DNA from: Campylobacter magnus | GTDB lineage: Bacteria > Campylobacterota > Campylobacteria > Campylobacterales > Campylobacteraceae | DNA length: 64,000 nucleotides | Reading direction: 5' to 3' | Assembly: GCF_028649595.1 (NCBI RefSeq) | Contig: NZ_JAQSLK010000003.1 | Coordinates: 143,990-207,989 of the forward strand | Part shown: positions 1-7,383 of the stretch, one piece after another | Layout of the letters: each line of letters starts with the position of its first letter | Position numbering within the stretch: position 1 is the stretch's first letter | Translations under genes and position numbers: made by a program | Notes under the pieces: model-generated | Database searches by the model: none | Seen by the model: the letters and a program-made list of their open reading frames with translations, nothing else | What the model was told of the DNA's origin: nothing

Positions 1-631
1 TAGCTGCTACGCCCCATAGATTTTTTTGGTGAATGAAAGCACCGTTAGGCTGATTCATGTTGAAAGGAACCATACCTAGGTCGCCGTCTTCCTCGAAGTT
101 AGTGTAGTAAAGACCAGCAAGTGTTAGACCCTCTACTGGGTTAACAGCTACTTTTAGACCAGTTGCTACGATATCATCAGTGAAGAACGTACCAGCTGGT
201 TGGCGACCAAATAGAACTGTAGTGTAAGGAATAGCAGTAAAGCCTACATAGTATTGACGAACTGAGAAGCTATCACGACCTTGGCCACCCCAGCCACCGT
301 TGGTGCCAGATAGACCACCGTGAGTATTAGCGATACCGCTATTTAGACGATTGTGGCTGCCTACGATGTCAGCGCTGTCATAGCGTAGACCGATAACAGC
401 AAAGAAGTTGTCATCTAGAGTAGCTTTGAAGTTTACATCAAGTGTAAAACGGTGGTAAGTGTCGTGTGTTTTCTTACCAATCGCTGGTTTTGTATCAGTT
501 GATTGGAATCTATAGCGACCAAAACCGCTTACATCGATATCTTTGATTGCTTCCTCTAGTGGAGCAGCACTAACGCTAGAAAGCGCACCAGCTGCTACAA
601 CAGCAGCTAAACTTAGTTTGAAAAGTTTCAT
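1..631 (-). CDS. porA: Major outer membrane protein (MOMP-type porin), 3' end outside window
   Basis: The N-terminal 210 codons are present; the rest lies beyond the left edge. The reading starts at the ATG at 629-631, preceded by a strong AAGGAG. Residues 1-22 form a signal peptide ending in an SVSA-type site, followed by a stretch resembling Campylobacter MOMP (DVSGFGRYRF, then alternating beta-strand segments such as FAVIGLRYDSADI and VGFTAIPY). MOMP is the general trimeric porin of the outer membrane and a dominant surface antigen in Campylobacter. A TACAAT-like -10 lies at 661-666. Nothing is broken in the visible part. Assignment to the family is firm; which MOMP paralogue this is cannot be decided from a fragment. 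Confidence 0.9.
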   Translation of the reverse strand, partial: MKLFKLSLAAVVAAGALSSVSAAPLEEAIKDIDVSGFGRYRFQSTDTKPAIGKKTHDTYHRFTLDVNFKATLDDNFFAVIGLRYDSADIVGSHNRLNSGIANTHGGLSGTNGGWGGQGRDSFSVRQYYVGFTAIPYTTVLFGRQPAGTFFTDDIVATGLKVAVNPVEGLTLAGLYYTNFEEDGDLGMVPFNMNQPNGAFIHQKNLWGVAA

Positions 632-738
632 TTTTTTCTCCTTGTTGAAATGTGGGAGCAATTGTAAAAGGTTTGTGCTTAGAGTTTGCTGAATTTTTAC
701 GAATTTGTTGCCGATTGTTTACCAAAATCTAAAAATTC

Positions 739-747
739 TGCTAGAAT
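739..747 (+). promoter_or_regulatory. Extended -10 promoter of the lipoprotein gene
   Basis: TGCTAGAAT, an extended -10 (TGn plus TAGAAT), lies 24 bases before the ATG at 772. It sits in the AT-rich divergent region shared with porA. Campylobacter sigma70 promoters are typically recognised by such a -10 with little -35 conservation. Confidence 0.55.
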
Positions 748-771
748 TACGAAAAATTTTTGGAGAAAAGT

Positions 772-1191
772 ATGAAAAAAATCTTTTTTTTGTGGATATT
801 GGGGCTGTTTTTTGCTGGGTGCTTCTGGGACGAGCCAAAACCACGAGTGCCGCAAAAGCCTGCTGGCGTGCTAACAAAAGGCACTCTAAACAAAATCGAG
901 CGTGTAAAAGGTGGATATATCCTACACGCACTAATAAAAAATGGAAATAGATATGAAAACGCCAGAGGCATGGTAAATAGCCTGCAAACTCGCTCAAGCG
1001 ATGGTGCTGCGGTAAGCTACGAAGAAGGCGATTTGCTCGGTATGCAGCTTAAAAATGGCGTTATAATGTATAGTGAGGTGATGATAAAAAACTATACTAC
1101 AAGAGAGGGCGCTGTGTTAAGATCAGCAAATAAGCGTGATAAAAGCAAGATAAAAGCGTCGCTGCCGCAAGAAAATAAAATAAGATTTTAG
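772..1191 (+). CDS. Small predicted lipoprotein
   Basis: The 139-aa product starts with a short lipoprotein signal (MKKIFFLWILGLFFAGC), with the lipobox FAGC and the modified Cys at residue 17. A TTG 12 bases upstream is also in frame, but the ATG at 772 has GGAG six bases before it and gives a proper signal peptide. After the Cys comes a charged proline-containing linker (DEPKPRVPQKP), then a soluble domain of about 110 residues I do not recognise. It is divergently transcribed from porA and ends before a strong bidirectional terminator at 1229. It is probably periplasm-facing; its function is unknown. Confidence 0.8.
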   Translation: MKKIFFLWILGLFFAGCFWDEPKPRVPQKPAGVLTKGTLNKIERVKGGYILHALIKNGNRYENARGMVNSLQTRSSDGAAVSYEEGDLLGMQLKNGVIMYSEVMIKNYTTREGAVLRSANKRDKSKIKASLPQENKIRF

Positions 1192-1228
1192 CCTTTGTGC
1201 TTTGGTGGTTTTTTTAAATGCTGATATA

Positions 1229-1276
1229 ACGCAAAAAGCCCAGCCTAGCAATTTTGCTAAGCCGGGCTTTTTGCGT
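1229..1276. terminator. Strong bidirectional intrinsic terminator
   Basis: A long stem pairs CGCAAAAAGCCC-type sequence with GGGCTTTTTGCG, with A-rich and T-rich flanks that serve both strands. It lies between the lipoprotein gene (plus strand) and uvrC (minus strand), so it can end both transcripts. Confidence 0.8.
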
Positions 1277-1356
1277 TTAAGAAGGAGACCGAAAAAAAAC
1301 TTTTGAAAAATTTTAATTGCGTGGTGAAATTATAAAAAAATCTGGTAAACACTCGG

Positions 1357-1496
1357 TAATACTAGATGGAATTCTAGTTGGAATTCCTATTTGAAATTCT
1401 AGTTTTTAGCACTTAGCTAGGTTAGCGTAAAAATTAACAAAAACTAGAATTCCTAGGTGGAATTCTTCGGTGGAATTCCTAGTTGGAATTCTAGAT
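1357..1496. repeat. Cluster of GAATTC/CTAG palindromic elements
   Basis: At least six variants of the GGAATTC-CTAG unit lie here (for example GGAATTCTAG, GGAATTCCTA, GGAATTCTTCGG), several separated by TGGTG-type spacers. They lie directly downstream of the uvrC stop. The region between the terminator and uvrC holds no gene I can support. This is the first of many clusters of the same element in the window. Confidence 0.85.
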
Positions 1497-3365
1497 TTAG
1501 CTCTCAGCTAGCTTTTTTGCGGCTTGTTTGCCTGCGATTCTTGCTATTTCATCATTTGAAGCCGCCTTAATAGCCTCAAAACTTCCATAATAATCAAGCA
1601 ATTTTTTTATAGCTCCTGCGCTTAGTCCTAGCTTTGCTAGCTCGCTTTTTGCAAGGTTTGTTTTGTCTCTGGTTTTTCTATGAAAGCTGATAGCAAAGCG
1701 GTGTGCCTCATCACGCAAACGTTGTAAAAACTGTAATTTAGCATCATTTGGGCTTAGTTTCATCTCGCCAAGTTCGCAGTGGATTTTATCTAAGGCTGAG
1801 CCTTTTGCTCTATGGGCTTTGGCGTCAATTTTTTCTTTGGCGATTGCTAGCACATCGACATTTGCGCCAGAGCTAGCCACCACGGCGCAGGCTAGGTCAT
1901 ATAGAGCCTTGCCACCATCAATGAGCCACAAATCAGGCGGCGAGGCGTTCTCAAAGCGCAAGGCGCGAGCTGTTAGCATTTCTTTCATCTGTTCGTAGTC
2001 ATTGCTGCTGCTAAGGTGCATGTGACGATAGCCATCTTTGTAAAATTCGCTATTTTTTTCGCTGCTGTTTGCTTGCCAAGCTATCATTGCTCCTACTTTT
2101 GCCTCTCCAAAGAGCATTGAGTTATCAAAGCACTCGATTTTTAGCGGTAGGTTGTTTAAGCCAAAGTAGTTTTGTATATCTTCTAAAAGGCTGTATTTGT
2201 GGGTGTTTATGTGCTTTTTGATGAGTTCAAGGGCGTTTTTGTGTGCTATATTTACTAGGGCTTTTTTCTCGCCGATTTTTGGCGTTTTTATGCTAAATTT
2301 GCGGCTGTGGCGAGTCTCTAAGACCTGCTCGCAAAGTCTGCTGTCTTCAAAATCATCGCTAGTGAAAATCTGGCTACACGCAAGCGGCAGTGAGCTTGGA
2401 AAGGCTGCTAAAATGCTTTGTTTATATAGCTCGCTAATAATGCTCTCATCGCTATTTTGGGCAATTTTTAAAGCTGGGGTGATAGAGTGCGTGGCGTAGG
2501 CTACCTTGCCCTCTCGCACGCTAAGCCTTAAAGTGCAAAAAAAGCCGTTAGCACTAGCCACTGAGAATATTTCAAAGTCCTCAAACTTTGCTAGGTCGAT
2601 TTCTACCTTGACGCTTATGCTTTTTATAGTCTCAATCTGATCTCTTAGATGCGCTGCTTGCTCGAAGTTTTCGTGCGTGGCGTGAAAGAGCATTTTTTGC
2701 TCTAAACGCGGTATAAGCGAGGTAGGGTTTTTTAGTGCTTTTAGGGCATCACTCAGCACAACTTGGTACTCTTCTTGGCTCACTCCACCCACGCAAGGCG
2801 CTAGGCAGCGGTTAATTTGCGCAAAAAGACAGGCTTTTTTCTCTTTTAGACAGCCTTTTTTTTGGACTAGGGCAAATTCCTCATAAATTGCTTCTAAAAT
2901 ATCTTTTGCACCTTTGTAAAATGGCCCAAAATAGCGTATTTTTGCGCCTTTAATGAGCTTTCTAGTGATAACTGGGCGAGGGTAGGGCTCGCTAAAATCT
3001 ACATATATATAAGGATAGGTTTTATCATCTCGCAATAAAATATTGTATTTTGGGCGCAACTGCTTGATAAAAGAGTTTTCAAGTATGAGTGCGTCGCTCT
3101 CGCTGCTAGTCTCGATCCACTCTATATGCACAGCCTCAGCTATCATTTTAGCGATGCGAGGTGCTAGGCGAGGGCTGGGGGCTAGCGTGGGCGTAAAGCT
3201 AAAATAGCTTTTTACTCGGTTTTTTAGTACCTTTGCTTTGCCTACATAGAGTAGTTTGCCAGCAGCGTCGAAGTACTCATAGACGCCGGGGCTGTTTGGT
3301 AAAGATTTTAGTTCGTTTTTTAGTGTTTCTTTTTTTATTGTTTCTTTTTTTATTGTTTCTTGCAT
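1497..3365 (-). CDS. uvrC: Excinuclease ABC subunit C
   Basis: UvrC makes the dual incisions in UvrABC nucleotide excision repair. The 622-aa product has all family modules: GIY-YIG nuclease (GVY at 27-29, YVG at 40-42), a Cys-containing region, a UVR motif around 205-240, the RNase H-like endonuclease domain (IECFDNS near 400), and C-terminal tandem helix-hairpin-helix (LGLSAGAIKKLL near 580). The N-terminus carries an odd 5-residue repeat (KKETI, KKETI, KKETL) from a 15-bp tandem repeat just after the ATG, and the ribosome-binding site there is weak, so translation could also start slightly downstream. The stop lies one codon before a palindromic element. The uvrC/DUF721/guaA neighbourhood matches the C. 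jejuni order as I recall it. Confidence 0.96.
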   Translation of the reverse strand: MQETIKKETIKKETLKNELKSLPNSPGVYEYFDAAGKLLYVGKAKVLKNRVKSYFSFTPTLAPSPRLAPRIAKMIAEAVHIEWIETSSESDALILENSFIKQLRPKYNILLRDDKTYPYIYVDFSEPYPRPVITRKLIKGAKIRYFGPFYKGAKDILEAIYEEFALVQKKGCLKEKKACLFAQINRCLAPCVGGVSQEEYQVVLSDALKALKNPTSLIPRLEQKMLFHATHENFEQAAHLRDQIETIKSISVKVEIDLAKFEDFEIFSVASANGFFCTLRLSVREGKVAYATHSITPALKIAQNSDESIISELYKQSILAAFPSSLPLACSQIFTSDDFEDSRLCEQVLETRHSRKFSIKTPKIGEKKALVNIAHKNALELIKKHINTHKYSLLEDIQNYFGLNNLPLKIECFDNSMLFGEAKVGAMIAWQANSSEKNSEFYKDGYRHMHLSSSNDYEQMKEMLTARALRFENASPPDLWLIDGGKALYDLACAVVASSGANVDVLAIAKEKIDAKAHRAKGSALDKIHCELGEMKLSPNDAKLQFLQRLRDEAHRFAISFHRKTRDKTNLAKSELAKLGLSAGAIKKLLDYYGSFEAIKAASNDEIARIAGKQAAKKLAES

Positions 3366-3413
3366 TGGTTTTACTTTATTTGCTTGTCTTTTTATTGACT
3401 AGTTTTTAAATTC

Positions 3414-3978
3414 GGCTGGCTCAGCTTGCGGACGCTTTTTTAAAATTTTGGCTTGGACAGCCCAGCGCCTTACAAGCGAGCTTTCGCACTGTTTGCGTCG
3501 TTAGCCGCTAAGCTTGTGCTTTTTTGTTACAGCAGCGGCTAGCTCGCAAATCAGCACGAAACTCGCTTGAACGCTACCGCTACGACGCCCCACGGCTAGT
3601 CCTGCGCCAAAATTGTAAAAAATCGCCTCGCAATCTTGGAGCCTTTTATTTTAACAGCCGCTACCGCGAAGTTTAAACAACAGCGCAAGTTAGAATTCGC
3701 TAGGGAATTCTAAATAGGCTGGCTCAGCTTTTTTGCTCTTTTTTGCGCTCACAGCTCGCACAGCCCAGCTTGTTCTGGCAAAATTTTCACGGCAGTTTCC
3801 TGCGGACTTCGTCCTTGAAATTCAGCCGTGAAATTTTGCCAGCCGCTACTGCGGACACAGCCCCACGGCTAGTGCTTCGCTGCGAGCACAAAAAATAGCT
3901 CAAAAATCTTGGAGCCTTGTTTTTACTGCTGCTACCGCAAAGCCCAAAGGACAGCGCGAGTTTAGAAATTCTAGAATT
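3414..3978. repeat. Two diverged copies of a ~270-bp GC-richer non-coding unit
   Basis: This 600-base gap has no supportable ORF. It contains two imperfect direct copies, about 3414-3696 and 3717-3978. Ordered shared blocks are GGCTGGCTCAGCTT (3414, 3717), ACAGCCCAGC (3457, 3760), CCCCACGGCTAGT (3588, 3861), AATCTTGGAGCCTT (3632, 3905) and GCTACCGC-AAG followed by ACAGCGC. Each copy ends in a GAATTC-type element. Base composition is visibly more GC-rich than the flanks. It could be a decayed mobile or repeat unit, or a structured RNA. Confidence 0.75.
3775..3842. repeat. 19/18-bp inverted repeat inside the second GC-rich unit
   Basis: The arms are 3775-3793 (CTGGCAAAATTTTCACGGC) and 3825-3842 (GCCGTGAAATTTTGCCAG), which pair with a single one-base bulge around a 31-base loop. 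The loop contains its own small GC-rich hairpin (TGCGGACTTCGTCC). It is not followed by a T-run, so it does not look like a simple terminator. Confidence 0.7.
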
Positions 3979-3979
3979 C

Positions 3980-4435
3980 CTAGGCTTGATTTTTTGCTTT
4001 TTGGCGCAGAATTTCTCTTAAATCTAAGAAAATTTGCGCTAGTTTTGGGTTTTTACAGCGCAGTTCAAAGTTGCCTTTGGCCTTTTCTTTTAGTACTAGC
4101 ACGGATTTTCTTACCACGATTTTTGGCGGCTTGTTTTTGGCTACAAAAAACTTCACATTTTCAATGCGTAAAAAGCCTAGATTTTTACTCGCAAAATACA
4201 TATTTAAAAAGTTTTTAATGCTTATTATGTTACTATCGTGCTTTAGTTCTTGGGCGGCAAAAGGTGCTTTTACGCATACAAAAAGCGTGTTATCTCGCAG
4301 ATATGCGTAGCGAACTAAAGGTGCTTTTGCCTTGCCTAAAAACTCTTTTAGCGCTTTTGTAGCAAGGGTTTGTTCTTTGGCGCGACGATACTGCGGGAGA
4401 TTTAAGATATGATTTATAACTTCTTGCGCTTTCAT
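3980..4435 (-). CDS. DUF721 (DciA-like) protein
   Basis: The 151-aa product carries the DUF721 core (APLVRYAYLRDNTLFVCVKAPFAAQEL, written here across residues of about 40-65) followed by a basic C-terminal half. DUF721 includes DciA, the ancestral bacterial replicative-helicase operator, but epsilonproteobacterial members are divergent, so that role is inferred. The same gene lies between uvrC and guaA in C. jejuni as I recall. Its TAG stop falls inside a palindromic element (CCTAGGAATTC). Its first 27 bases overlap, on the opposite strand, the start of the small lipoprotein gene at 4409. Confidence 0.75.
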   Translation of the reverse strand: MKAQEVINHILNLPQYRRAKEQTLATKALKEFLGKAKAPLVRYAYLRDNTLFVCVKAPFAAQELKHDSNIISIKNFLNMYFASKNLGFLRIENVKFFVAKNKPPKIVVRKSVLVLKEKAKGNFELRCKNPKLAQIFLDLREILRQKAKNQA

Positions 4436-4540
4436 GGCGCAATTTTAGCGACTTTTGCCTTAATCTGCGCTATAAGCGGCTGTGGATACAAGGCTGATCC
4501 GTTCTATACAAATGAAACAAATATGGGGGTAAATAGATGA
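4409..4540 (+). CDS. 43-aa LptM-like small lipoprotein overlapping guaA
   Basis: The ATG at 4409 has GGAG nine bases upstream. The peptide has a short basic N-terminus, a hydrophobic stretch ([16 protein letters not shown]) ending in the lipobox ISGC, then [18 protein letters not shown]. The CGYKADPFY start of the mature part resembles the CG-x-K-GPLY pattern of tiny LptM/YifL-type outer-membrane lipoproteins that assist LPS-transporter assembly; that likeness is from memory. Its stop overlaps the guaA start as ATGA, so the two are probably translationally coupled. Its 5' end overlaps the divergent DUF721 gene. It is easy to miss because of its size. Confidence 0.7.
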   Translation: MIYNFLRFHGAILATFALICAISGCGYKADPFYTNETNMGVNR

Positions 4541-6069
4541 AAACTGACGGAATTTTGGTCTTAGACTTTGGGTCGCAATACACGCAGCTAATAGCTCGCC
4601 GCTTGCGTGAAAATGGTGTGTATGCTGAGCTTGCGCCTTTTAATATCAGCCTTGATGAGATAAAATCTCGCGCACCAAAGGGCATAGTGCTAAGTGGTGG
4701 CCCTGCTAGCGTGTATGCAAGTGATGCGTATAAGTGCGATATGGGCGTTTTTGAGCTTGGTGTGCCAGTGCTAGGCATTTGCTATGGAATGCAGCTAATC
4801 GCTCAGCACTTTGGCGCAAATGTAGCACCTGCAAGCAAAAGCGAGTTTGGCAAGGCTCATCTAGATATAGTAGAAAAAGGCGGAATTTTTGCTGGTGTTA
4901 GCCAAAATTGCGTGGTTTGGATGAGTCATAGCGATAAGGTTGAGGGCTTGCCAGCAGGATTTAAAGTGCTAGCAAAGAGCGAAAATAGCGAGTTTTGCGC
5001 CTTTGGCGATGATGAGCGCAAGGTCTATGCGCTGCAGTTTCACCCAGAAGTAGCACATAGCGAACAAGGCGCAGTAATGCTAAAAAACTTTAGTAAAATT
5101 TGCGGTCTTTCAAGCACTTGGAATATGGGAAGCTTCGCAAAAGAGCAAATCGCAAAGATAAAAGAAACCGTGGGTAATGATAAGGTACTTTGCGCAGTAA
5201 GTGGCGGTGTGGATAGCTCTGTGGTGGCAGCACTTCTTGCGCATGCTGTGCCAAAACAGCTAATAGCCGTGTTTGTAGACAATGGTCTACTTCGCACTGA
5301 CGAGGCAAGGATGGTTGAAGAGATGTTTAAAACTCGCCTTGGCGTGGAGCTAATAAAAGTCGATGCTAGCGAGCTGTTTTTAAGGCGTCTAAAAGGCGTG
5401 AGCGAGCCTGAGAAAAAGCGTAAAATCATCGGCGAGACCTTTATAGAGGTGTTTGATGCTGAGGCTAAAAAGCACGGCGATGTGAAGTTTCTAGCCCAAG
5501 GCACGCTATATACTGATATAATAGAAAGTAGTCCAGTTGGCGCAAGCAAAACGATAAAATCTCATCACAATGTAGGCGGTCTGCCAAAAGATATGAAATT
5601 TACGCTGCTTGAGCCTTTGCGTGAGATTTTTAAAGATGAGGTTCGTGCGCTAGGGCTTGAGCTGGGGCTTAGCCGTGATGTTGTTTACCGCCATCCTTTC
5701 CCTGGACCAGGGCTTGCTATACGCATAATGGGCGAGGTAAATAAAGAGAGCCTAGAGCTACTACGCAAGGCTGATGTGGTGCTAAGAGAAGAGCTAAAAA
5801 GCTCTGGCTGGTATGAGAAAACTTGGCAGGCATTTTGCGTGCTCTTAAATGTGCGCTCTGTGGGCGTAATGGGCGATAACCGCACCTATGAAAATGCTGT
5901 GTGCGTGCGTGTGGTGGATGCTAGTGATGGTATGACAGCTACATTTTCGCATTTGCCTTATGAGCTACTTGAGCGTGTAAGCCGCCGCACGATAAATGAA
6001 GTCGCTGGTATAAATAGAGTAGTTTATGATATATCAAGCAAACCGCCTGCTACTATAGAGTGGGAGTAA
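4537..6069 (+). CDS. guaA: GMP synthase (glutamine-hydrolysing)
   Basis: GuaA converts XMP to GMP with glutamine and ATP. The 510-aa protein is full length. The class I glutamine amidotransferase domain has nucleophile Cys82 (GICYGMQ) and the His169/Glu171 pair in FHPEV; the ATP pyrophosphatase P-loop is SGGVDSS at 222-228; the C-terminal dimerisation domain ends in KPPATIEWE, the usual GuaA ending. The start overlaps the small lipoprotein gene (ATGA) behind a GGGGGT sequence. Two perfect hairpins at 6078-6177 follow the gene. Confidence 0.98.
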   Translation: MKTDGILVLDFGSQYTQLIARRLRENGVYAELAPFNISLDEIKSRAPKGIVLSGGPASVYASDAYKCDMGVFELGVPVLGICYGMQLIAQHFGANVAPASKSEFGKAHLDIVEKGGIFAGVSQNCVVWMSHSDKVEGLPAGFKVLAKSENSEFCAFGDDERKVYALQFHPEVAHSEQGAVMLKNFSKICGLSSTWNMGSFAKEQIAKIKETVGNDKVLCAVSGGVDSSVVAALLAHAVPKQLIAVFVDNGLLRTDEARMVEEMFKTRLGVELIKVDASELFLRRLKGVSEPEKKRKIIGETFIEVFDAEAKKHGDVKFLAQGTLYTDIIESSPVGASKTIKSHHNVGGLPKDMKFTLLEPLREIFKDEVRALGLELGLSRDVVYRHPFPGPGLAIRIMGEVNKESLELLRKADVVLREELKSSGWYEKTWQAFCVLLNVRSVGVMGDNRTYENAVCVRVVDASDGMTATFSHLPYELLERVSRRTINEVAGINRVVYDISSKPPATIEWE

Positions 6070-6077
6070 AGTGGGGT

Positions 6078-6123
6078 AAATCTAGAATTCCTAAGGGTTT
6101 TTTATTTTAGGAATTCTAGATTT
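6078..6123. terminator. Hairpin built from a pair of palindromic elements
   Basis: The left arm 6078-6094 and right arm 6107-6123 are perfect 17-base reverse complements around a 12-base loop. Both arms contain TCTAGAATTCCTAA or its complement. It sits directly downstream of guaA and ends in TTTTATT, so a terminator role is plausible. Confidence 0.6.
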
Positions 6124-6133
6124 TATTATGTAA

Positions 6134-6177
6134 TTTTAGAATTCGCTAGATTTTTTAGCGAATTCTAAAAATTTTTA
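6134..6177. terminator. Second hairpin terminator with T-run
   Basis: Arms 6134-6148 and 6156-6170 (TTTTAGAATTCGCTA and its complement) pair perfectly over 15 bases with a 7-base loop, followed by ATTTTTAT. It lies between guaA and the convergent 36-aa peptide gene and can serve both. Confidence 0.65.
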
Positions 6178-6187
6178 TATTTTTGGC

Positions 6188-6298
6188 TTAGCAACCTGCG
6201 CTTGATTTTGCTGATGGTGCTGTACTGTTTGTATCAGCAGCATTTGCGCTAAGTGCGAAAGCAGCAAGAACGCTAGCTAGGATAAGTAGCTTTTTCAT
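6188..6298 (-). CDS. 36-aa secreted peptide
   Basis: The ATG at 6296-6298 follows a perfect AAAGGAGAGACG ribosome-binding site. The peptide is MKKLLILASVLAAFALSANA, a clean signal peptide with an ANA cleavage site, then ADTNSTAPSAKSSAGC. The mature part would be only about 16 residues, Ser/Thr/Ala-rich, with a terminal Cys. I do not recognise a family. The very strong ribosome-binding site and signal peptide argue that it is real. It lies next to the remnant of a Cys-rich secreted protein gene on the same strand. Confidence 0.6.
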   Translation of the reverse strand: MKKLLILASVLAAFALSANAADTNSTAPSAKSSAGC

Positions 6299-6343
6299 CG
6301 TCTCTCCTTTATGTAAATTTGTGTTATTTTACGAGCTTTTTGT

Positions 6344-6619
6344 TTATATAAAGTAAAATGTAAAGTTTATTTGCCACATTGATATTTTAGGCAGCCTTAA
6401 GACGCAGACATCTTCGCAAGCGCCTATGTTATCGTCATTTCTGCACTAGTCGCTGCAGCTACTTTGGCACTCATCTTCGCAAGAGTCATTTGCTGGATTT
6501 ATCGCCTTTATAATAGCTGGCGCGCCAAAGTCAATTTTATTTGTGGCATTTAGCTAGGTTGCGTTATTTTCTGCGCCAAAGAGTGCTAAAAAGACAAGCT
6601 AGCAAAAAGAATTTTTTAT
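6344..6619 (-). pseudogene. Remnant of a Cys-rich secreted protein gene with three in-frame TAG codons
   Basis: One frame of 92 codons reads coherently from an ATA at the expected start position to a TAA, interrupted only by three TAG codons. It starts KNSFC*LVFLALFGAENNAT*, like a signal peptide. It continues LNATNKIDFGAPAIIKAINP, then a Cys-rich part (CEDECQSSCSD*CRNDD, then GACEDVC). There are no frameshifts. All three interruptions are amber codons, compatible with former CAG or TGG codons. No ribosome-binding site is visible. It is most simply a decayed gene; suppression of the stops is a remote alternative. Confidence 0.5.
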
Positions 6620-6654
6620 TTTTTATCTTGTGGGATTTTTGGGGAATTTATTAT

Positions 6655-6712
6655 TAAAAACTTTAAAGTAATTCTAGAATTCCCTAGGGAATTCTAGAAT
6701 TTTAGGACTATA
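6655..6712. repeat. Palindromic element pair downstream of tpx
   Basis: Two adjacent copies (AATTCTAGAATTCCC then GGGAATTCTAGAATT) form a larger perfect palindrome centred on CCTAGG, placed just beyond the tpx stop. Confidence 0.8.
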
Positions 6713-6720
6713 AAATAAAA

Positions 6721-7221
6721 TTATAGATTGTCAAGCGCAGCTTTTAGAGCATCATAATTTGGCTCGTTTGTTATTTCGCTTACGATTTCTTGATAAGCGA
6801 TTTTGCCGTCTTTGATGACAATAACAGCTCTTGCTAGAAGTCCTGCAAGTGGGCAGCCATCAAGCTCTAAGCCATAAGCCTTGCCAAACTCGCCACCTCT
6901 AAAATCGCTAGCTGTAATAGCATTCTCTATACCCTCAGCTGCGCAAAAGCGGCCAAAAGCAAAAGGTAAATCACGTGCAACGCTGATTAGCTCACATTTA
7001 TCGCAGCCTGAGTATTGAGCCATGAATTTTTTTGTTTGTATCTGACAAACGCCAGTGTCGATTGATGGAAATACGCTTAGGATTTGGATTTTGTCGCTAT
7101 TTCCGCCTACTTTTACTTCGCCAAGGTCTTTGCCTACTAGCGTAATTGCTGGGGCGTTGTCGCCTACTTTTAATGCTGTGCCTTTTAGGCTAGCTGGATT
7201 ACCTTTAAATGTAATGCCCAT
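6721..7221 (-). CDS. tpx: Thiol peroxidase (atypical 2-Cys peroxiredoxin)
   Basis: Tpx reduces hydrogen peroxide and alkyl hydroperoxides in the cytoplasm or periplasm using thioredoxin. The 166-aa product matches the family length. The peroxidatic Cys is Cys59 in PSIDTGVC, the resolving Cys is Cys93 in GRFCAAEG, and the DLPFAFGRF segment precedes it. Two further cysteines (73 and 76, SGCDKC) are an unusual CxxC pair not found in E. coli Tpx as I recall. The start has AAGGAG six bases upstream. It is a single-gene unit flanked by palindromic clusters. Confidence 0.95.
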   Translation of the reverse strand: MGITFKGNPASLKGTALKVGDNAPAITLVGKDLGEVKVGGNSDKIQILSVFPSIDTGVCQIQTKKFMAQYSGCDKCELISVARDLPFAFGRFCAAEGIENAITASDFRGGEFGKAYGLELDGCPLAGLLARAVIVIKDGKIAYQEIVSEITNEPNYDALKAALDNL

Positions 7222-7282
7222 TTTTTCTCCTTAAATTAAAATATTTTTTGATTTTAGACAAAAAAAGTAAATAATAAAAGAT

Positions 7283-7378
7283 TTTTCTAGAAATTCTAGA
7301 ATTCCTAAGCTAAAATCTAGAATTCCTAAAGTTAAATTCTAAAATTCCTAGCAAGATTTTCTAGGAATTCTAGATTTT
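7283..7378. repeat. Cluster of four palindromic elements
   Basis: Variants TCTAGAATTCCTAA (twice), TCTAAAATTCCTAG and CTAGGAATTCTAGA occur between the tpx promoter region and the 3' end of ciaB. The last two can pair as a stem (AATTCCTAG with CTAGGAATT). Confidence 0.8.
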
Positions 7379-7383
7379 GGCTG

